A DNA stretch of 50,801 nucleotides from Pseudomonadota bacterium (GTDB lineage: Bacteria; Pseudomonadota; Gammaproteobacteria; Acidiferrobacterales; UBA6901), in the NCBI GenBank assembly GCA_021783175.1, contig JAJXUF010000014.1:1-50801 (forward strand), given 5' to 3'. Every line of letters starts with the position of its first letter. Position 1 is the stretch's first letter. Both the position numbers and the translations under genes were made by a program. Shown in pieces: positions 9,651 through 18,896 of the stretch. The notes under the pieces were generated by a model. It was given only the letters and a program-made list of their open reading frames with translations. It searched no databases and had not been told where the DNA came from.

Positions 9651-10561
9651 AGAATTACGTTTTGCGGCATATGCAGGTGTTTTTCTACAGCATCGGCGAA
9701 CTGGCGCGCGCTCCATTCGCCACCATCACGACAATTGCCGTAATTGGAATCACACTGGCGCTGCCCGCCGCCCTCTACGTACTGCTCGGCAATCTGCAGC
9801 GCGCCGCCACCGGCTGGGATACCGGCGCACAGATATCCCTATTTCTGAAGCTCAATTCCTCGGAAAATACAGCGCATGCGCTGGCCGATCAGATACGCGC
9901 CATGCCCGAGGTGGGGCACGTTCGCTATATCTCGCCCGACGCCGCATTGGCGGAGTTCAAACGACTGTCCGGATTTGGCAATGCGCTCGACGCCTTGGAC
10001 TCCAATCCCTTGCCGGCAGTATTGCTTGTGCGGCCGGCTTCCAAACATGCAAAACCGGCGGAACTTGAACAGCTCGTCCAGACTCTAGGTAAGCTGCCCG
10101 GCGTTGACCTTGCGCAGCTCGACCTCGAATGGGTCAGACGGCTGGATGCGATGCTGCGCCTGGCTCAGCGCGGCGTCCTGATACTGGCGTCTCTTCTAGC
10201 GATTGCGGTGCTTCTGGTAGTGGGTAACACAATCCGCTTGGCAATCCTTAATAGGCGCACTGAAATTGAGGTTATCAAGCTCATTGGCGGCACCGATACC
10301 TTCATACGCCGACCGTTTCTTTATGCTGGTCTGTTTCAGGGGGGCTTGGGTGCACTGCTGGCCTGGCTGCTTGTATCTGCTAGCTTCGCCCTGCTGTCGC
10401 GCCCGGTTCGCGACCTCGCCGGCCTGTATGGCAGCCGTTTCGAACTGGACGGCCTCGGCTTACATGCGGTGGCCGGACTCCTTCTGGGTGGTGCCGTCCT
10501 GGGCTGGCTGGGTTCTCGCCTGGCGGTTGGTCGGCATTTGCGCGCCATCGAGCCCCGATAG
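9647..10561 (+). CDS. ftsX: Cell division protein FtsX (304 aa)
   Basis: Permease-like partner of FtsE. A first transmembrane helix (TITTIAVIGITLALPAALYVLL) is followed by a periplasmic loop of about 130 residues and three C-terminal helices, the FtsX topology. The motif RTEIEVIKLIGGTDTFIRRPFLY is characteristic. In many relatives rpoH follows immediately; here rpoH is 7.3 kb away, behind transposon debris and c-di-GMP genes. Confidence 0.96.
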   Translation: MKNYVLRHMQVFFYSIGELARAPFATITTIAVIGITLALPAALYVLLGNLQRAATGWDTGAQISLFLKLNSSENTAHALADQIRAMPEVGHVRYISPDAALAEFKRLSGFGNALDALDSNPLPAVLLVRPASKHAKPAELEQLVQTLGKLPGVDLAQLDLEWVRRLDAMLRLAQRGVLILASLLAIAVLLVVGNTIRLAILNRRTEIEVIKLIGGTDTFIRRPFLYAGLFQGGLGALLAWLLVSASFALLSRPVRDLAGLYGSRFELDGLGLHAVAGLLLGGAVLGWLGSRLAVGRHLRAIEPR

Positions 10562-10798
10562 GCGACGGTTTTCGGTGTTCAGGATCGCGCGATGGCCGAC
10601 TGTCGGCGGCGACCAGTTCCTGAAGCGTCGCCGTTCGGCCCCGCTGCAAGCATAGCGCGTCGAGGTACGCGCGGCATTTGCCCCATCCCGCCTGTTGGAA
10701 ATGCTCTGCCAGCGAAAAATAGACCAACGGGGTGATCGTGCGTTGCAACACAGACTTAATTCGTAAGCTTGTCATCATTCGTTTGCCCGATCAGTTGA

Positions 10799-11527
10799 GA
10801 TTGCCCGTTTTTCTGCGAACTTGCGAGGTCATGGCTGAGCTCATCGGCGCGAATATGGCATCACGGTCGCGCTCCTGACTGTCGGGCGCTTCCTGAAGGA
10901 CCGGGGCTGAGCCCACAATTGCCGGCGCGACGCGCCTACGAGCGCAACGTCCCGGCCATGACGCACGGGTTAGGGCACGAATATCCACGGATCGCTGGGC
11001 AGGCGAAGCGCGAAAAAGCCGAGATGCGCTGGGGCGATGAGATGAGGCTTCGCCGCGATTATGTGGCGAGAAGAAGTTTCGCGCCCCGCGGCGAAACGCC
11101 GGTGATGCGCGCCACGAGTCAACGGTTCAGCCGCGACATAATCGCGGCGATTGCCAACACAGGGACTTTGAGCTTCATGGTATTCAAGGACAACTTTGCC
11201 GCCGCCGTGTTCGTGGAATTCCTGACCCGTTATCGAGGGAAAGATCCAGCTGATCGTGGACGGGCATCTCATGCATTGATTGGGCATCGTGAAGCGCTTC
11301 GGTGAGCGTAAAGCGTAGCGGCTCACGCTCATCCCGCTGCCAGGCTACTGCCCGGAACTGAACTCCGATGAGCAGCTGCTCAACCAGCACGTGAAGAACA
11401 ATCTCGTGGGCAAGAATCGGTCCGCGAATCGCCGAGAAATGATGCACACCGTTTGACGGCCGGCTCAGCCAGAAGGGGGGGCCGGCGCTTCTACGACAAG
11501 CCCGGTTACGGAGTTCGCCAGCAATCA
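10799..11527 (+). pseudogene. IS630-family transposase remnant
   Basis: Similarity to the C-terminal two thirds of IS630/Tc1-type transposases runs through several frames: VMAELIGAN, then YGITVALLTVGRFLKDRG, then LSPQLPARRAYERN. EYPRIAGQAKREKAEMRWGDEM (first catalytic D), FAPRGETPV, FMVFKDNFAAAVF, LIVDGH (second D) and PGYCPELNSDEQLLNQHVK follow. At least three frame changes and several stops (after DGHLMH and after GERKA) make it non-functional. No terminal repeats found. Confidence 0.8.
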
Positions 11528-11849
11528 CACAATACTATCTTTATTTTTAAGACTATCTTTTTTCAAGCGCTTCATGGCTCTAGACCGTTACCATGCCACC
11601 CTGCAGCCCTCTTTCCTGACGTTTCGACGAACCCAGACAGGCACGCAGCGCCACGGCGTGCCGCGTGAGGGAGGTGTCGCTGCGGTTGGATGAATCCCCG
11701 GTCCGGCGCCGAAGATCACCGTGGGGCGGTCGCAAGGTGATCGAACAGCTGTCCACGCGGGAAGAAAGATTGTGCCGTGCCTCGAGTATCGCAACAGGGA
11801 CCGGGAAGTCATGTTGCGACATCCCATGGGCCAGCGCACAAACGACTTG

Positions 11850-12156
11850 CGAAATTCTGTCGTACCTCGAGGGAAAGTGCAGTAAACGAAACATCGATCA
11901 GGCGAAGATCTCCTGCGAGGGGATCTTCGGCAGTCTCGATGCGCAGCTGGACGCGCGTTCCTTGCTCGCGGGTGAGTTCTTCAGGATGGGCGACACCCCG
12001 GCGGCGACCTCGCTTTTCCGCTACTTTGAAACGGGGATCATGGTGCCCAGGCGGCCACAACTGCGGACGTGGTATGCGCGCTTCTTTGCGCACCCGGCGT
12101 AGCGCGAGTGCATGTGGGTGCCTTTCGATGAGCTTCGCGGTCGAATGACGTTTTGA
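11850..12156 (+). pseudogene. Glutathione S-transferase C-terminal remnant
   Basis: One frame reads GSLDAQLDARSLLAGEFFRMGDTPAATSLFRYFE, then RPQLRTWYARFFAHPA, a TAG at 12100-12102, and in the same frame RECMWVPFDELRGRMTF before a TGA. This is the alpha-helical C-terminal domain of a proteobacterial GST (usual pattern: YLAG..FTMADIP, L..WY.RL..RPA, then a short tail). The thioredoxin-like N-terminal domain is missing. The stretch 11530-11850 before it shows nothing I can identify. Confidence 0.5.
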
Positions 12157-12339
12157 ACCGGGTTGTCGCTGGGCGACCCCACAATGTCCTGACAGCCACG
12201 ACAAAGCCGGCGTGAGTCGTTCTGTGCAGGATTAATAAATAACGATACAAAACCAACATGAGTTTGATCTGGCATGCCGGGCGAGGATGGCATGATTAAT
12301 GCAGGATTCTGTGGTTGGAGAAAAAAAGGATTTTTAGGC

Positions 12340-15303
12340 ATGCGACACATCACTCTCAGCCTGCGGATCCGTCTGATCCTCCTCGTCCTGATCGCCGTGA
12401 TACCGGCATTCGGGCTTGTCAGCTACACGACAATTAACCAACGCCGGCAGGCGGTTAATGAGTCGGAGCGCAGCGCGCTAGGTTTGATTCGCCTGACCGT
12501 CGAGGAGCAAGATCAGCTCGTCGCCGCAACGCGCCAACTGCTGATGAGTCTAGCGCAGCTACCCGCGGTACGTTCCGCCGACAGCGGTGGCGGGTGCAGC
12601 CAAACGCTCGCGCAGCTGCTCAAAAGCTACCCATACTATACAAATCTCGGTGTGGCTGCCGCCGACGGGCGCGTCGAGTGCAGTGCGCGCCCCCTGCGAC
12701 AGCCTGTGCGCATCGCCGATCGCAGTTACTTCCGACGGGTCATGCGGTTGCGCAACTTCGCGGTAGGCGATTACCAGATCGGCCGCATCACCGGCCTGCC
12801 GGCGATCAACTTTGGCTATCCGCTTATTGATTCTGGTGGGCGTGTGCGGGGCGTCGTATTCGCCGGCCTCAATCTCTCCTGGATAAAGAAACTCCTGTCC
12901 GGTAGTGATCTCCCCGCCGGATCGATCTTGGCGGTGGTTGACGGCCGAGGGAACGTCCTCGCGCGCCAGGCCGACGGTACCCCCCTTACTGATAGATCCA
13001 TGGGGACATCGGCCTACGTCCACGCCCCGATTGCAAATTCGCCGCAGCACTTCGCCAGGATCAAGGATCCGGATGGCGTGACACGTCTCTACCTGTTCGC
13101 GCCGCTGCGCCGCGGCGCATCCGGCACCGTCTACGTGAGTGTGGGTATACCCGAAACAGCAGTCCTTGCCACGGCGCAGAGGGATTTTGCCCGCGACCTC
13201 ATTCTCTTCGCCGTCGTTGCCACGCTCGCCCTCGTCGGCGCGTGGATCGGGGGCGAGGCGCTGGTGTTGCGTCGCGTGCAGGCGCTCGCCAACGCTGCGC
13301 GGTGTCTTGGCAAGGGCGATTTCGGCACTCGAACGGGCCTGCCGCACAGCCGGGAGGAACTGGGTGAGCTCGCCCGCGGTTTCGACGACATGGCGGCCGC
13401 ACTGGAGCGGGTAAATCGTGCGCTCAAGGTCCTTAGCGCCGGCAACCGGGTCGTGGTGCGTGCTGCGGACGAAGACACGCTGCTCGCGCAGATGTGTCGG
13501 ATCATCGCTGAGGTAGGAGGCTACCGCCTCGCCTGGGCGGGTTATGCGGAACAGACGGATCAATGCCGCATACGTGTTGTGGCGCAGGCGGGGTTTGATG
13601 GCGGCCTCACGGCGCTCTCGAATGTCGTGGGCACCATTACTTGGCGTGACGCCGCGCGCGGACACGGGCCGGCCGGCACGGCCATTCGCACCGCCAAGCC
13701 CTATGTGACGCGGCAGCTTGCGACCGAGCCGGGATTTACGCCCTGGCGGGATGAAGCGAGTCGGCGCGGCTACGCAGCGTGCGCAGCTTTCCCGCTGGTC
13801 GTGCACGATCGTGTAATCGGCGTACTTGCCATTTACGCCGGTGAAACCGACGCTTTTGATGCCCAAGAATTCAATCTGCTGATCGAAATGGCGGAAGATC
13901 TCGCGTTTGGAATAGGCGTTCTGCGCACGCGCGCCGCGCACGACGCAGCCCACGAAACCATCCGTCGCATGGCGCACTTCGATCGACTCACCGGACTGCC
14001 GAACCATGCCTATCTCGAGGATCTGCTGCAGCGCCGCATCACCGCTGCGCCGGATCGGCCGCTGGCGCTCCTTTTGCTTGACATCGACCGGCTGAACGAG
14101 ATCAATGCCGCACTCGGGTTCGACCAGGGGGATCTGATCATCCGGAACGTCGGGATGCGCCTTGCCGACCATTGCCGGGGAGATGAAGTGGTCGCGCGCA
14201 TGCGCGGAGATGAGTTCGCCGTGCTGCTGCCGGGGGGTGATGGAGCGCACGCGATTCGCGCGACACGGGAACTGATCGGAGTGTTGGCGCCGCCGTTTGA
14301 GGTGGGTGACATCCATCTCGATATCACCGCCACGGTCGGCATCGCCCTCTATCCGCAACACGGCGCCGATGCCGTGCGGCTCGTGCGTCATGCCGACCTC
14401 GCCATGCACCAGGGGAAAGAGGCGGGCACGCACTACGCCGTCTACGCGCCGAGCCCAGACGAGGAAAGCCCGCGTCGGCTCGCCTTGGCGAGCGAATTGC
14501 GCCAGGCTATCGACAACGGCGAGCTTGTGCTGTACCACCAGCCCAAGGTAGATCTCGGCAGTCGGCGGGTCTGCGGTGCCGAAGCGCTCGTGCGCTGGCG
14601 CCACCCGCGAGAGGGCCTGATTCCCCCGGACAGTTTCATTCCGCTTGCCGAGCACACGGGTCTCATCAAGCCCATGACCGACTGGGTGCTCGAAGCCGCA
14701 TTGCGCCAGCTGTCAATCTGGCGTGAGGCCGGGCTCCACTTGCCGATCGCCGTCAACCTGTCCGTGCGCAATCTCCGTGATCCTGACCTGATTGATCGGA
14801 TCGCCGGGCTGCTCCGGGCCTGGAGCGTCGATCCGCAAAAGCTTGAGGTGGAAATCACGGAAAGCGCCATGATGGATGATCCGAAGCGGGCGCTCAAAGC
14901 TCTCGCGCGGCTGCGCGACCTGGGTATCCGGCTCTTCATAGACGATTTTGGCACAGGACACTCCTCGCTTGCCTACCTCAAGCGCCTCCCGGTCGATGCG
15001 GTGAAGATCGATAAATCCTTCGTCAACGACATGCTGGTCAATTCCGCCTCCGAGGCGATCGTCCATTCGACAATCACGCTGGCCCACGATATTGGCCTCG
15101 AGGTTGTGGCCGAGGGTATCGAGGATCCGGCGGTCTGGGATCGGCTCGTCGCGCTTGGTTGCGATATGGGTCAGGGCTATTTCATCAGCAAACCGCTGGA
15201 ATCCCAGGATTTCGAAAGGTGGCTGGCCGTGTGGTCGCACGCACACAAAACGGAAAAGAGCACAAGCCAAGCACGCCAGGAAACCGCGCGCGGCTCCGGT
15301 TAA
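12340..15303 (+). CDS. Cache-HAMP-GAF-GGDEF-EAL c-di-GMP protein (987 aa)
   Basis: Membrane c-di-GMP enzyme. Order: TM1 (about 12-32), periplasmic Cache-like sensor, TM2 (LILFAVVATLALVGAWIGG), HAMP, GAF, GGDEF, EAL. The GGDEF signature is degenerate, RGDEF (622-626), so cyclase activity is uncertain. The EAL domain looks complete: EALVRW (748), NLSVRNL, EITES, DDFGTGHSSL, KIDKSFV, EGIED, QGYFISKP, so phosphodiesterase is the likely output. I start at 12340 because AGGA lies 9 nt upstream; an in-frame ATG at 12274 gives 1009 aa but has no ribosome binding site. It lies in the ftsX-rpoH insertion. Confidence 0.93.
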   Translation: MRHITLSLRIRLILLVLIAVIPAFGLVSYTTINQRRQAVNESERSALGLIRLTVEEQDQLVAATRQLLMSLAQLPAVRSADSGGGCSQTLAQLLKSYPYYTNLGVAAADGRVECSARPLRQPVRIADRSYFRRVMRLRNFAVGDYQIGRITGLPAINFGYPLIDSGGRVRGVVFAGLNLSWIKKLLSGSDLPAGSILAVVDGRGNVLARQADGTPLTDRSMGTSAYVHAPIANSPQHFARIKDPDGVTRLYLFAPLRRGASGTVYVSVGIPETAVLATAQRDFARDLILFAVVATLALVGAWIGGEALVLRRVQALANAARCLGKGDFGTRTGLPHSREELGELARGFDDMAAALERVNRALKVLSAGNRVVVRAADEDTLLAQMCRIIAEVGGYRLAWAGYAEQTDQCRIRVVAQAGFDGGLTALSNVVGTITWRDAARGHGPAGTAIRTAKPYVTRQLATEPGFTPWRDEASRRGYAACAAFPLVVHDRVIGVLAIYAGETDAFDAQEFNLLIEMAEDLAFGIGVLRTRAAHDAAHETIRRMAHFDRLTGLPNHAYLEDLLQRRITAAPDRPLALLLLDIDRLNEINAALGFDQGDLIIRNVGMRLADHCRGDEVVARMRGDEFAVLLPGGDGAHAIRATRELIGVLAPPFEVGDIHLDITATVGIALYPQHGADAVRLVRHADLAMHQGKEAGTHYAVYAPSPDEESPRRLALASELRQAIDNGELVLYHQPKVDLGSRRVCGAEALVRWRHPREGLIPPDSFIPLAEHTGLIKPMTDWVLEAALRQLSIWREAGLHLPIAVNLSVRNLRDPDLIDRIAGLLRAWSVDPQKLEVEITESAMMDDPKRALKALARLRDLGIRLFIDDFGTGHSSLAYLKRLPVDAVKIDKSFVNDMLVNSASEAIVHSTITLAHDIGLEVVAEGIEDPAVWDRLVALGCDMGQGYFISKPLESQDFERWLAVWSHAHKTEKSTSQARQETARGSG

Positions 15304-15503
15304 CGTGGCGACTGAACTCGAAGATAGACAGACGGAGCGCCCTCCCAAGAAGAGTCGAAAGACCGCGGACACGATCAATAAAATCGTTCCAGTTTAACGC
15401 ATGGTCTGTCGAGCCATGCAGAAAGTATGCTTTCAACCTTGAAAGAATTAACTGTTAGATTCATTGTTTGGAGAGTAGAAAATAAATAAAGATTGCCATA
15501 ACC

Positions 15504-17072
15504 ATGAATCACGAGATTGCCAATTTGGAGACGCTCCTTCGAGAGCTCGGCCTTGATGAACCGCAAATAGCGGAGCGCAAGGCATTTTTGGGACTGGGTG
15601 CGGAGGACATCGTGCTCCTGAAGGCGCTGCATGCACGCCTGCAGCAAGCGAATGTCCAGTCGACATTCGTCGATCGTTTCTATGCGCACCTCCTGGCATT
15701 TCCCGGCGCCCACGCGTTTCTGCGTGATCCGGCCTCTGTCAAAAGGCTTAAGCGCGCGCAGGCGAAGTATTTCGATAGCCTCACCGCGGGTGACTATGAT
15801 CTGGACTATGTTCACGACCGGTTGCGGGTTGGTATCGTGCACGAGCGAATCAATCTCGACGTCAAGTGGTACCTCGGCGCCTACGGCAAGTACCTTGACT
15901 TCTTCCTGGCCGAAATTCACGCGCTGTTGCCGGGCGACCCGAAACGGGCGGAACGCACGGTATCGGCCCTGCTCAAGGTCATCCTGTTCGACATCGGCTT
16001 GGCGATGGACACCTATATGCATGCAGCCCAGCAATCGTTGCTGCGCAAGAACGCGCAGTTCGATGCCTTGAACCAATTGGCGGTGAGTCTCAATTCCGCC
16101 GGCGGTCTTACGGCCACGCTCGACCAGGCTATGGTCCATGGCGCCGAGCTTGTCGGCGCGCACGCCGCATGCGTGGTGTTCTACGATCAAAAGACGCACC
16201 GCTTCACCGACCGAATGACCCATGGCTTGTCGACCCGGTTTGTGGGCCAGATGCAATTTCGCACTGGCGGGCTTGCCGAAGAGGTATTCAGCAGCGGCAG
16301 CCACGCGATCAGCAATGACCGACCAGAAACTCGGCATCGCCTGAGCGCTTTGGCGCATGCGGAAGGTATCCAAGGCTACATCTGCCTGCCGCTCGCCAGC
16401 GGCGGCGATCGCTTGGGCGTCATCTATTTCTATCGCGCGGATCGTGACAGTTTCGAGCAAAACGAGATCGAGCTGCTCACGCTCTTTGCACGGCTCGCGA
16501 GCAGCGCAATCAAAAATGCGCGACTCACAGCCCGGCTCGAAGAGGAGGCAAGCGTCGACGCCCTTACTGGCATTCACAACCGGCGTGTATTCGAACGCGC
16601 GCTGGCACGGGAACACCGGCGGGCGAAGCGTTACGCGAATGCCTACGCGCTCTTGATGATCGATATCGATCACTTCAAAAACGTCAACGATACCTTCGGT
16701 CATCAGGCTGGTGACGCAATCCTTGCGGCGATCGCCGGCCGGATCGCCTCGCGCGTGCGGGACGTCGATCTAGCTACACGCTACGGTGGCGAGGAGTTTG
16801 CCGTGATGCTCCCTGAAATCCCTGGCGCGGCAGCGAAGGAGTTCGCCGAAGACATTCGCCGCGTCATTGCCGACATGCCGTTCACCTTGCCGGATGGCCG
16901 ACCGATCACCATGACCGTCAGCATCGGCGCATCGTGTTACCCGGAGTGCGCGGGCGACGCTGCGAGCGTCGTCGAAACTGCCGACCGGGCGCTTTATTGC
17001 GCCAAGGAATCCGGTCGTGACCGCGTTGTACTCTATAGCGAAATGACCGCCTCGCCGGTACGTTTGATCTGA
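15504..17072 (+). CDS. Globin-coupled diguanylate cyclase with GAF domain (522 aa)
   Basis: Soluble oxygen-sensing diguanylate cyclase. Residues 1-175 are a sensor globin with the proximal haem His113 in VGIVHERINLDVKWYLGAY and helix A-C residues FVDRFYAHL. Residues about 190-345 form a GAF domain (ICLPLASGGDRLGVIYFY). The GGDEF domain carries an intact GGEEF (428-432), DIDHFKNVND and an RDVD inhibitory site (419-422), 5 residues before GGEEF. Typical globin cyclases use a short pi-helical linker; here a full GAF lies between. It follows the GGDEF-EAL gene by 200 bp. Confidence 0.93.
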   Translation: MNHEIANLETLLRELGLDEPQIAERKAFLGLGAEDIVLLKALHARLQQANVQSTFVDRFYAHLLAFPGAHAFLRDPASVKRLKRAQAKYFDSLTAGDYDLDYVHDRLRVGIVHERINLDVKWYLGAYGKYLDFFLAEIHALLPGDPKRAERTVSALLKVILFDIGLAMDTYMHAAQQSLLRKNAQFDALNQLAVSLNSAGGLTATLDQAMVHGAELVGAHAACVVFYDQKTHRFTDRMTHGLSTRFVGQMQFRTGGLAEEVFSSGSHAISNDRPETRHRLSALAHAEGIQGYICLPLASGGDRLGVIYFYRADRDSFEQNEIELLTLFARLASSAIKNARLTARLEEEASVDALTGIHNRRVFERALAREHRRAKRYANAYALLMIDIDHFKNVNDTFGHQAGDAILAAIAGRIASRVRDVDLATRYGGEEFAVMLPEIPGAAAKEFAEDIRRVIADMPFTLPDGRPITMTVSIGASCYPECAGDAASVVETADRALYCAKESGRDRVVLYSEMTASPVRLI

Positions 17073-17173
17073 TACGACCCGGCGCCGTTGAATTCCAGAC
17101 CGTCCGCCTCCTTTTTCCATCCAGCTCTTGCTTTTATCACGCTCTTGAATAGGAATGCGCTCCCCCCTGCTAT

Positions 17174-17311
17174 TCAGGACACTCCCGAACGGGTTTTTGA
17201 GGTTGCCTCGAATGCCTCGGGACTCCTGCCGCCGAGATGGCTGTGGCGGCGTACGCGGTTGTGGAACATCTCGATGGAATCCTGGTCAAAGTTAGGCCAG
17301 CATAACCGGCT
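17174..17311 (-). pseudogene. IS3-family transposase (OrfB) C-terminal remnant
   Basis: The minus-strand frame reads WPNFDQDSIEMFHNRVRR, HSHLGGRSPEAFEATS, then a TGA at 17176. This is the extreme C-terminus of IS3-family OrfB (usual pattern: EVFYNR.RRHSHLG..SPE.FE). Upstream codons are lost. It marks another transposon insertion between ftsX and rpoH. Confidence 0.65.
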
Positions 17312-17684
17312 TCAGATGATCAAAAGTTTTTAGCGCCGACAGGCAAGGATCGCCTGCTGCAGGTCCCGGGCTGATTCGTTCGGAAAGGCGGCGGGTTCAA
17401 GTGTGTCCGCGTAACGGCAAAGCTTCTGCACGTTGCCTGATACTTTATTTTATGTGGCCCGTGAGGATACGACTGACTTGCCCCTGGTGTACCCCCGGTA
17501 GCGCGGGCGATTTGGAGGTATGAAAGCCTCCGGTCGAGCACCAGGGCCGCCCGCTCCTGGATGGACGGCCGCCAGTATTCCTCGCCGTTCATCGGATAGA
17601 AAGCGAAAGTATGCTACGCACGTTGCAAATGACTATGCATTATTTGCCGGAAATCAAGGAAACCGGGGAAATCGGGGAGTTTCG
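17312..17684. other. Intergenic, no supported gene
   Basis: A minus-strand open frame (17320-17592) begins MNGEEYWRPSIQERAALVL and includes a helix-turn-helix-like stretch (LSYLQIARATGG), possibly a broken transposase N-terminus, but it cannot be assigned. The rest is low-complexity G/A-rich DNA (AAACCGGGGAAATCGGGGAG) and nothing else was recognised. Confidence 0.35.
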
Positions 17685-17734
17685 GTTTGCAGCTTTATTC
17701 CGGGAGACCTACCCCCAGTTTGCGACTTTATTCC
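17685..17734 (+). repeat. Two 17-bp direct repeats upstream of rpoH
   Basis: GTTTGCAGCTTTATTCC at 17685-17701 recurs as GTTTGCGACTTTATTCC at 17718-17734, two mismatches, 33 bp apart. Spaced direct repeats of this kind resemble transposase-binding repeats at transposon ends, so this may be the right end of one of the elements inserted between ftsX and rpoH. A regulator-site origin is also possible. Confidence 0.5.
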
Positions 17735-17791
17735 CGAATTCACGGTATTAGTCCCAAGGACCACGCAGGGTTGGCTGAACTTTTCTCCCGA

Positions 17792-17818
17792 TTGGCACTC
17801 TCAAGGGACGAGTGCTAA
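17792..17818 (+). promoter_or_regulatory. CIRCE operator (HrcA site) upstream of rpoH
   Basis: TTGGCACTC, 9 bp, GAGTGCTAA: an inverted repeat matching the CIRCE consensus (TTAGCACTC-N9-GAGTGCTAA) at 17 of 18 arm positions with the exact 9-bp spacer. CIRCE is the operator of the heat-shock repressor HrcA. It ends 48 bp before the rpoH ATG, so the sigma-32 gene is probably itself under HrcA repression. Confidence 0.9.
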
Positions 17819-17865
17819 ACTAGCCCAAACCGACGGGCAATCAATTTCCTAAAGGGAGGCGATTC

Positions 17866-18741
17866 ATGACCCAGACCCTACCACTGCCGATTGGAATGAA
17901 TTTAAGCGCCGAAGGCGGGCTGTCAAGCTACGTCCGCGCTGTCAACGCGGTACCCGTATTAAGCGCTGAAGAGGAGCGTCGGCTGGCCGAGCGCCTGCAG
18001 CGCAATGGTGACCTCGAGGCAGCGCGTCAGCTGGTGGTCTCGCACCTGCGTTACGTCGTGCGCGTGGCCCGCGGTTTCAGCGGCTACGGCCTGCCACAGG
18101 CCGACCTGATCCAGGAAGGCAATATCGGTCTCATGAAAGCGGTGCGGCATTTCGACCCCGCGCACGGCGTGCGTTTGCTGTCTTTTGCCGTGCACTGGAT
18201 CCGCGCCGAGATATATGACTTTGTTTTGCGCAACTGGCGCATCGTCAAGGTTGCCACTACGAAGGCCCAGCGCAAGCTGTTCTTCAATTTGCGCAAGTCT
18301 CGCAGCCGCATCGGCTGGATGAACCGGGACGAAATGGACAGCCTGGCCGCCGACCTGGACGTGCCGGTGGAAACGGTCAAGGAGATGGAATCGCGCATGA
18401 CCAACATGGACGTGCCGTTTGACGCCCACGACGATGCCGACGATGACGAATTTCACGCGTCACCGGCGGGATACTTAAAGGACATGCGCTATAACCCGGA
18501 GAGTTTGTACACCGAATCGACCGGAGAAGTGGCTCGCGACAAGCAGCTGTCAACTGCGCTGGCCGATCTTGACCCGCGCAGCCGCGCAATAATTCAGCGC
18601 CGCTGGCTGGACGAAGAGAAACCTACGCTGCACGAACTGGCGCGTGAATATGGAGTTTCGGCAGAACGCATACGCCAGATCGAAAAGAAGGCGCTGACGC
18701 ATATGAAGGACGTCTTGGACATCGAAGCGACCGCAGTCTAG
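17866..18741 (+). CDS. rpoH: RNA polymerase sigma-32 (heat shock) factor (291 aa)
   Basis: Directs transcription of chaperone and protease genes. Region 2 shows QADLIQEGNIGLMKAV and FDPAHGVRLLSFAVHWIRAE. The RpoH-specific box QRKLFFNLRKSR follows, and region 4 ends GVSAERIRQIEKKAL. Ribosome binding site AGGGAGG lies 7 nt before the ATG. The upstream CIRCE operator predicts HrcA control; a strong terminator follows. Separated from its usual partner ftsX. Confidence 0.97.
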   Translation: MTQTLPLPIGMNLSAEGGLSSYVRAVNAVPVLSAEEERRLAERLQRNGDLEAARQLVVSHLRYVVRVARGFSGYGLPQADLIQEGNIGLMKAVRHFDPAHGVRLLSFAVHWIRAEIYDFVLRNWRIVKVATTKAQRKLFFNLRKSRSRIGWMNRDEMDSLAADLDVPVETVKEMESRMTNMDVPFDAHDDADDDEFHASPAGYLKDMRYNPESLYTESTGEVARDKQLSTALADLDPRSRAIIQRRWLDEEKPTLHELAREYGVSAERIRQIEKKALTHMKDVLDIEATAV

Positions 18742-18786
18742 GTTAAACAATCAAACCGGGAACCCGGCGCGGATGATTGGTATAGG

Positions 18787-18816
18787 GGGCCTCTTATTGA
18801 GGCCCTTTCTTTTTTT
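18787..18816 (+). terminator. Intrinsic terminator after rpoH
   Basis: Perfect 7-bp stem GGGCCTC / GAGGCCC with a TTATT loop, followed by an 11-nt T-rich run (TTTCTTTTTTT). Lies 45 bp after the rpoH stop. Confidence 0.9.
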
Positions 18817-18896
18817 GCGGCGCGTAAAACTTTCCCTACGGCAATTGATTAGAACTGGCTAAAGACAGTCGAATCCGATCAGCTCTTGGCTTCGTC

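Noticed and set aside
10380..10778. Minus-strand frame starting MMTSLRIKSVLQRT
   Set aside because: It overlaps the 3' end of ftsX antisense; the part outside has no recognisable family, so it may be transposon debris at most.
12559..14655. 698-codon open frame on the minus strand
   Set aside because: It lies wholly antisense to the GGDEF-EAL gene, has no domain similarity and is explained by high-GC codon usage.
15375..16703. 442-codon open frame on the minus strand
   Set aside because: It is antisense to the globin-GAF-GGDEF gene and without motifs or a ribosome binding site; a shadow frame.
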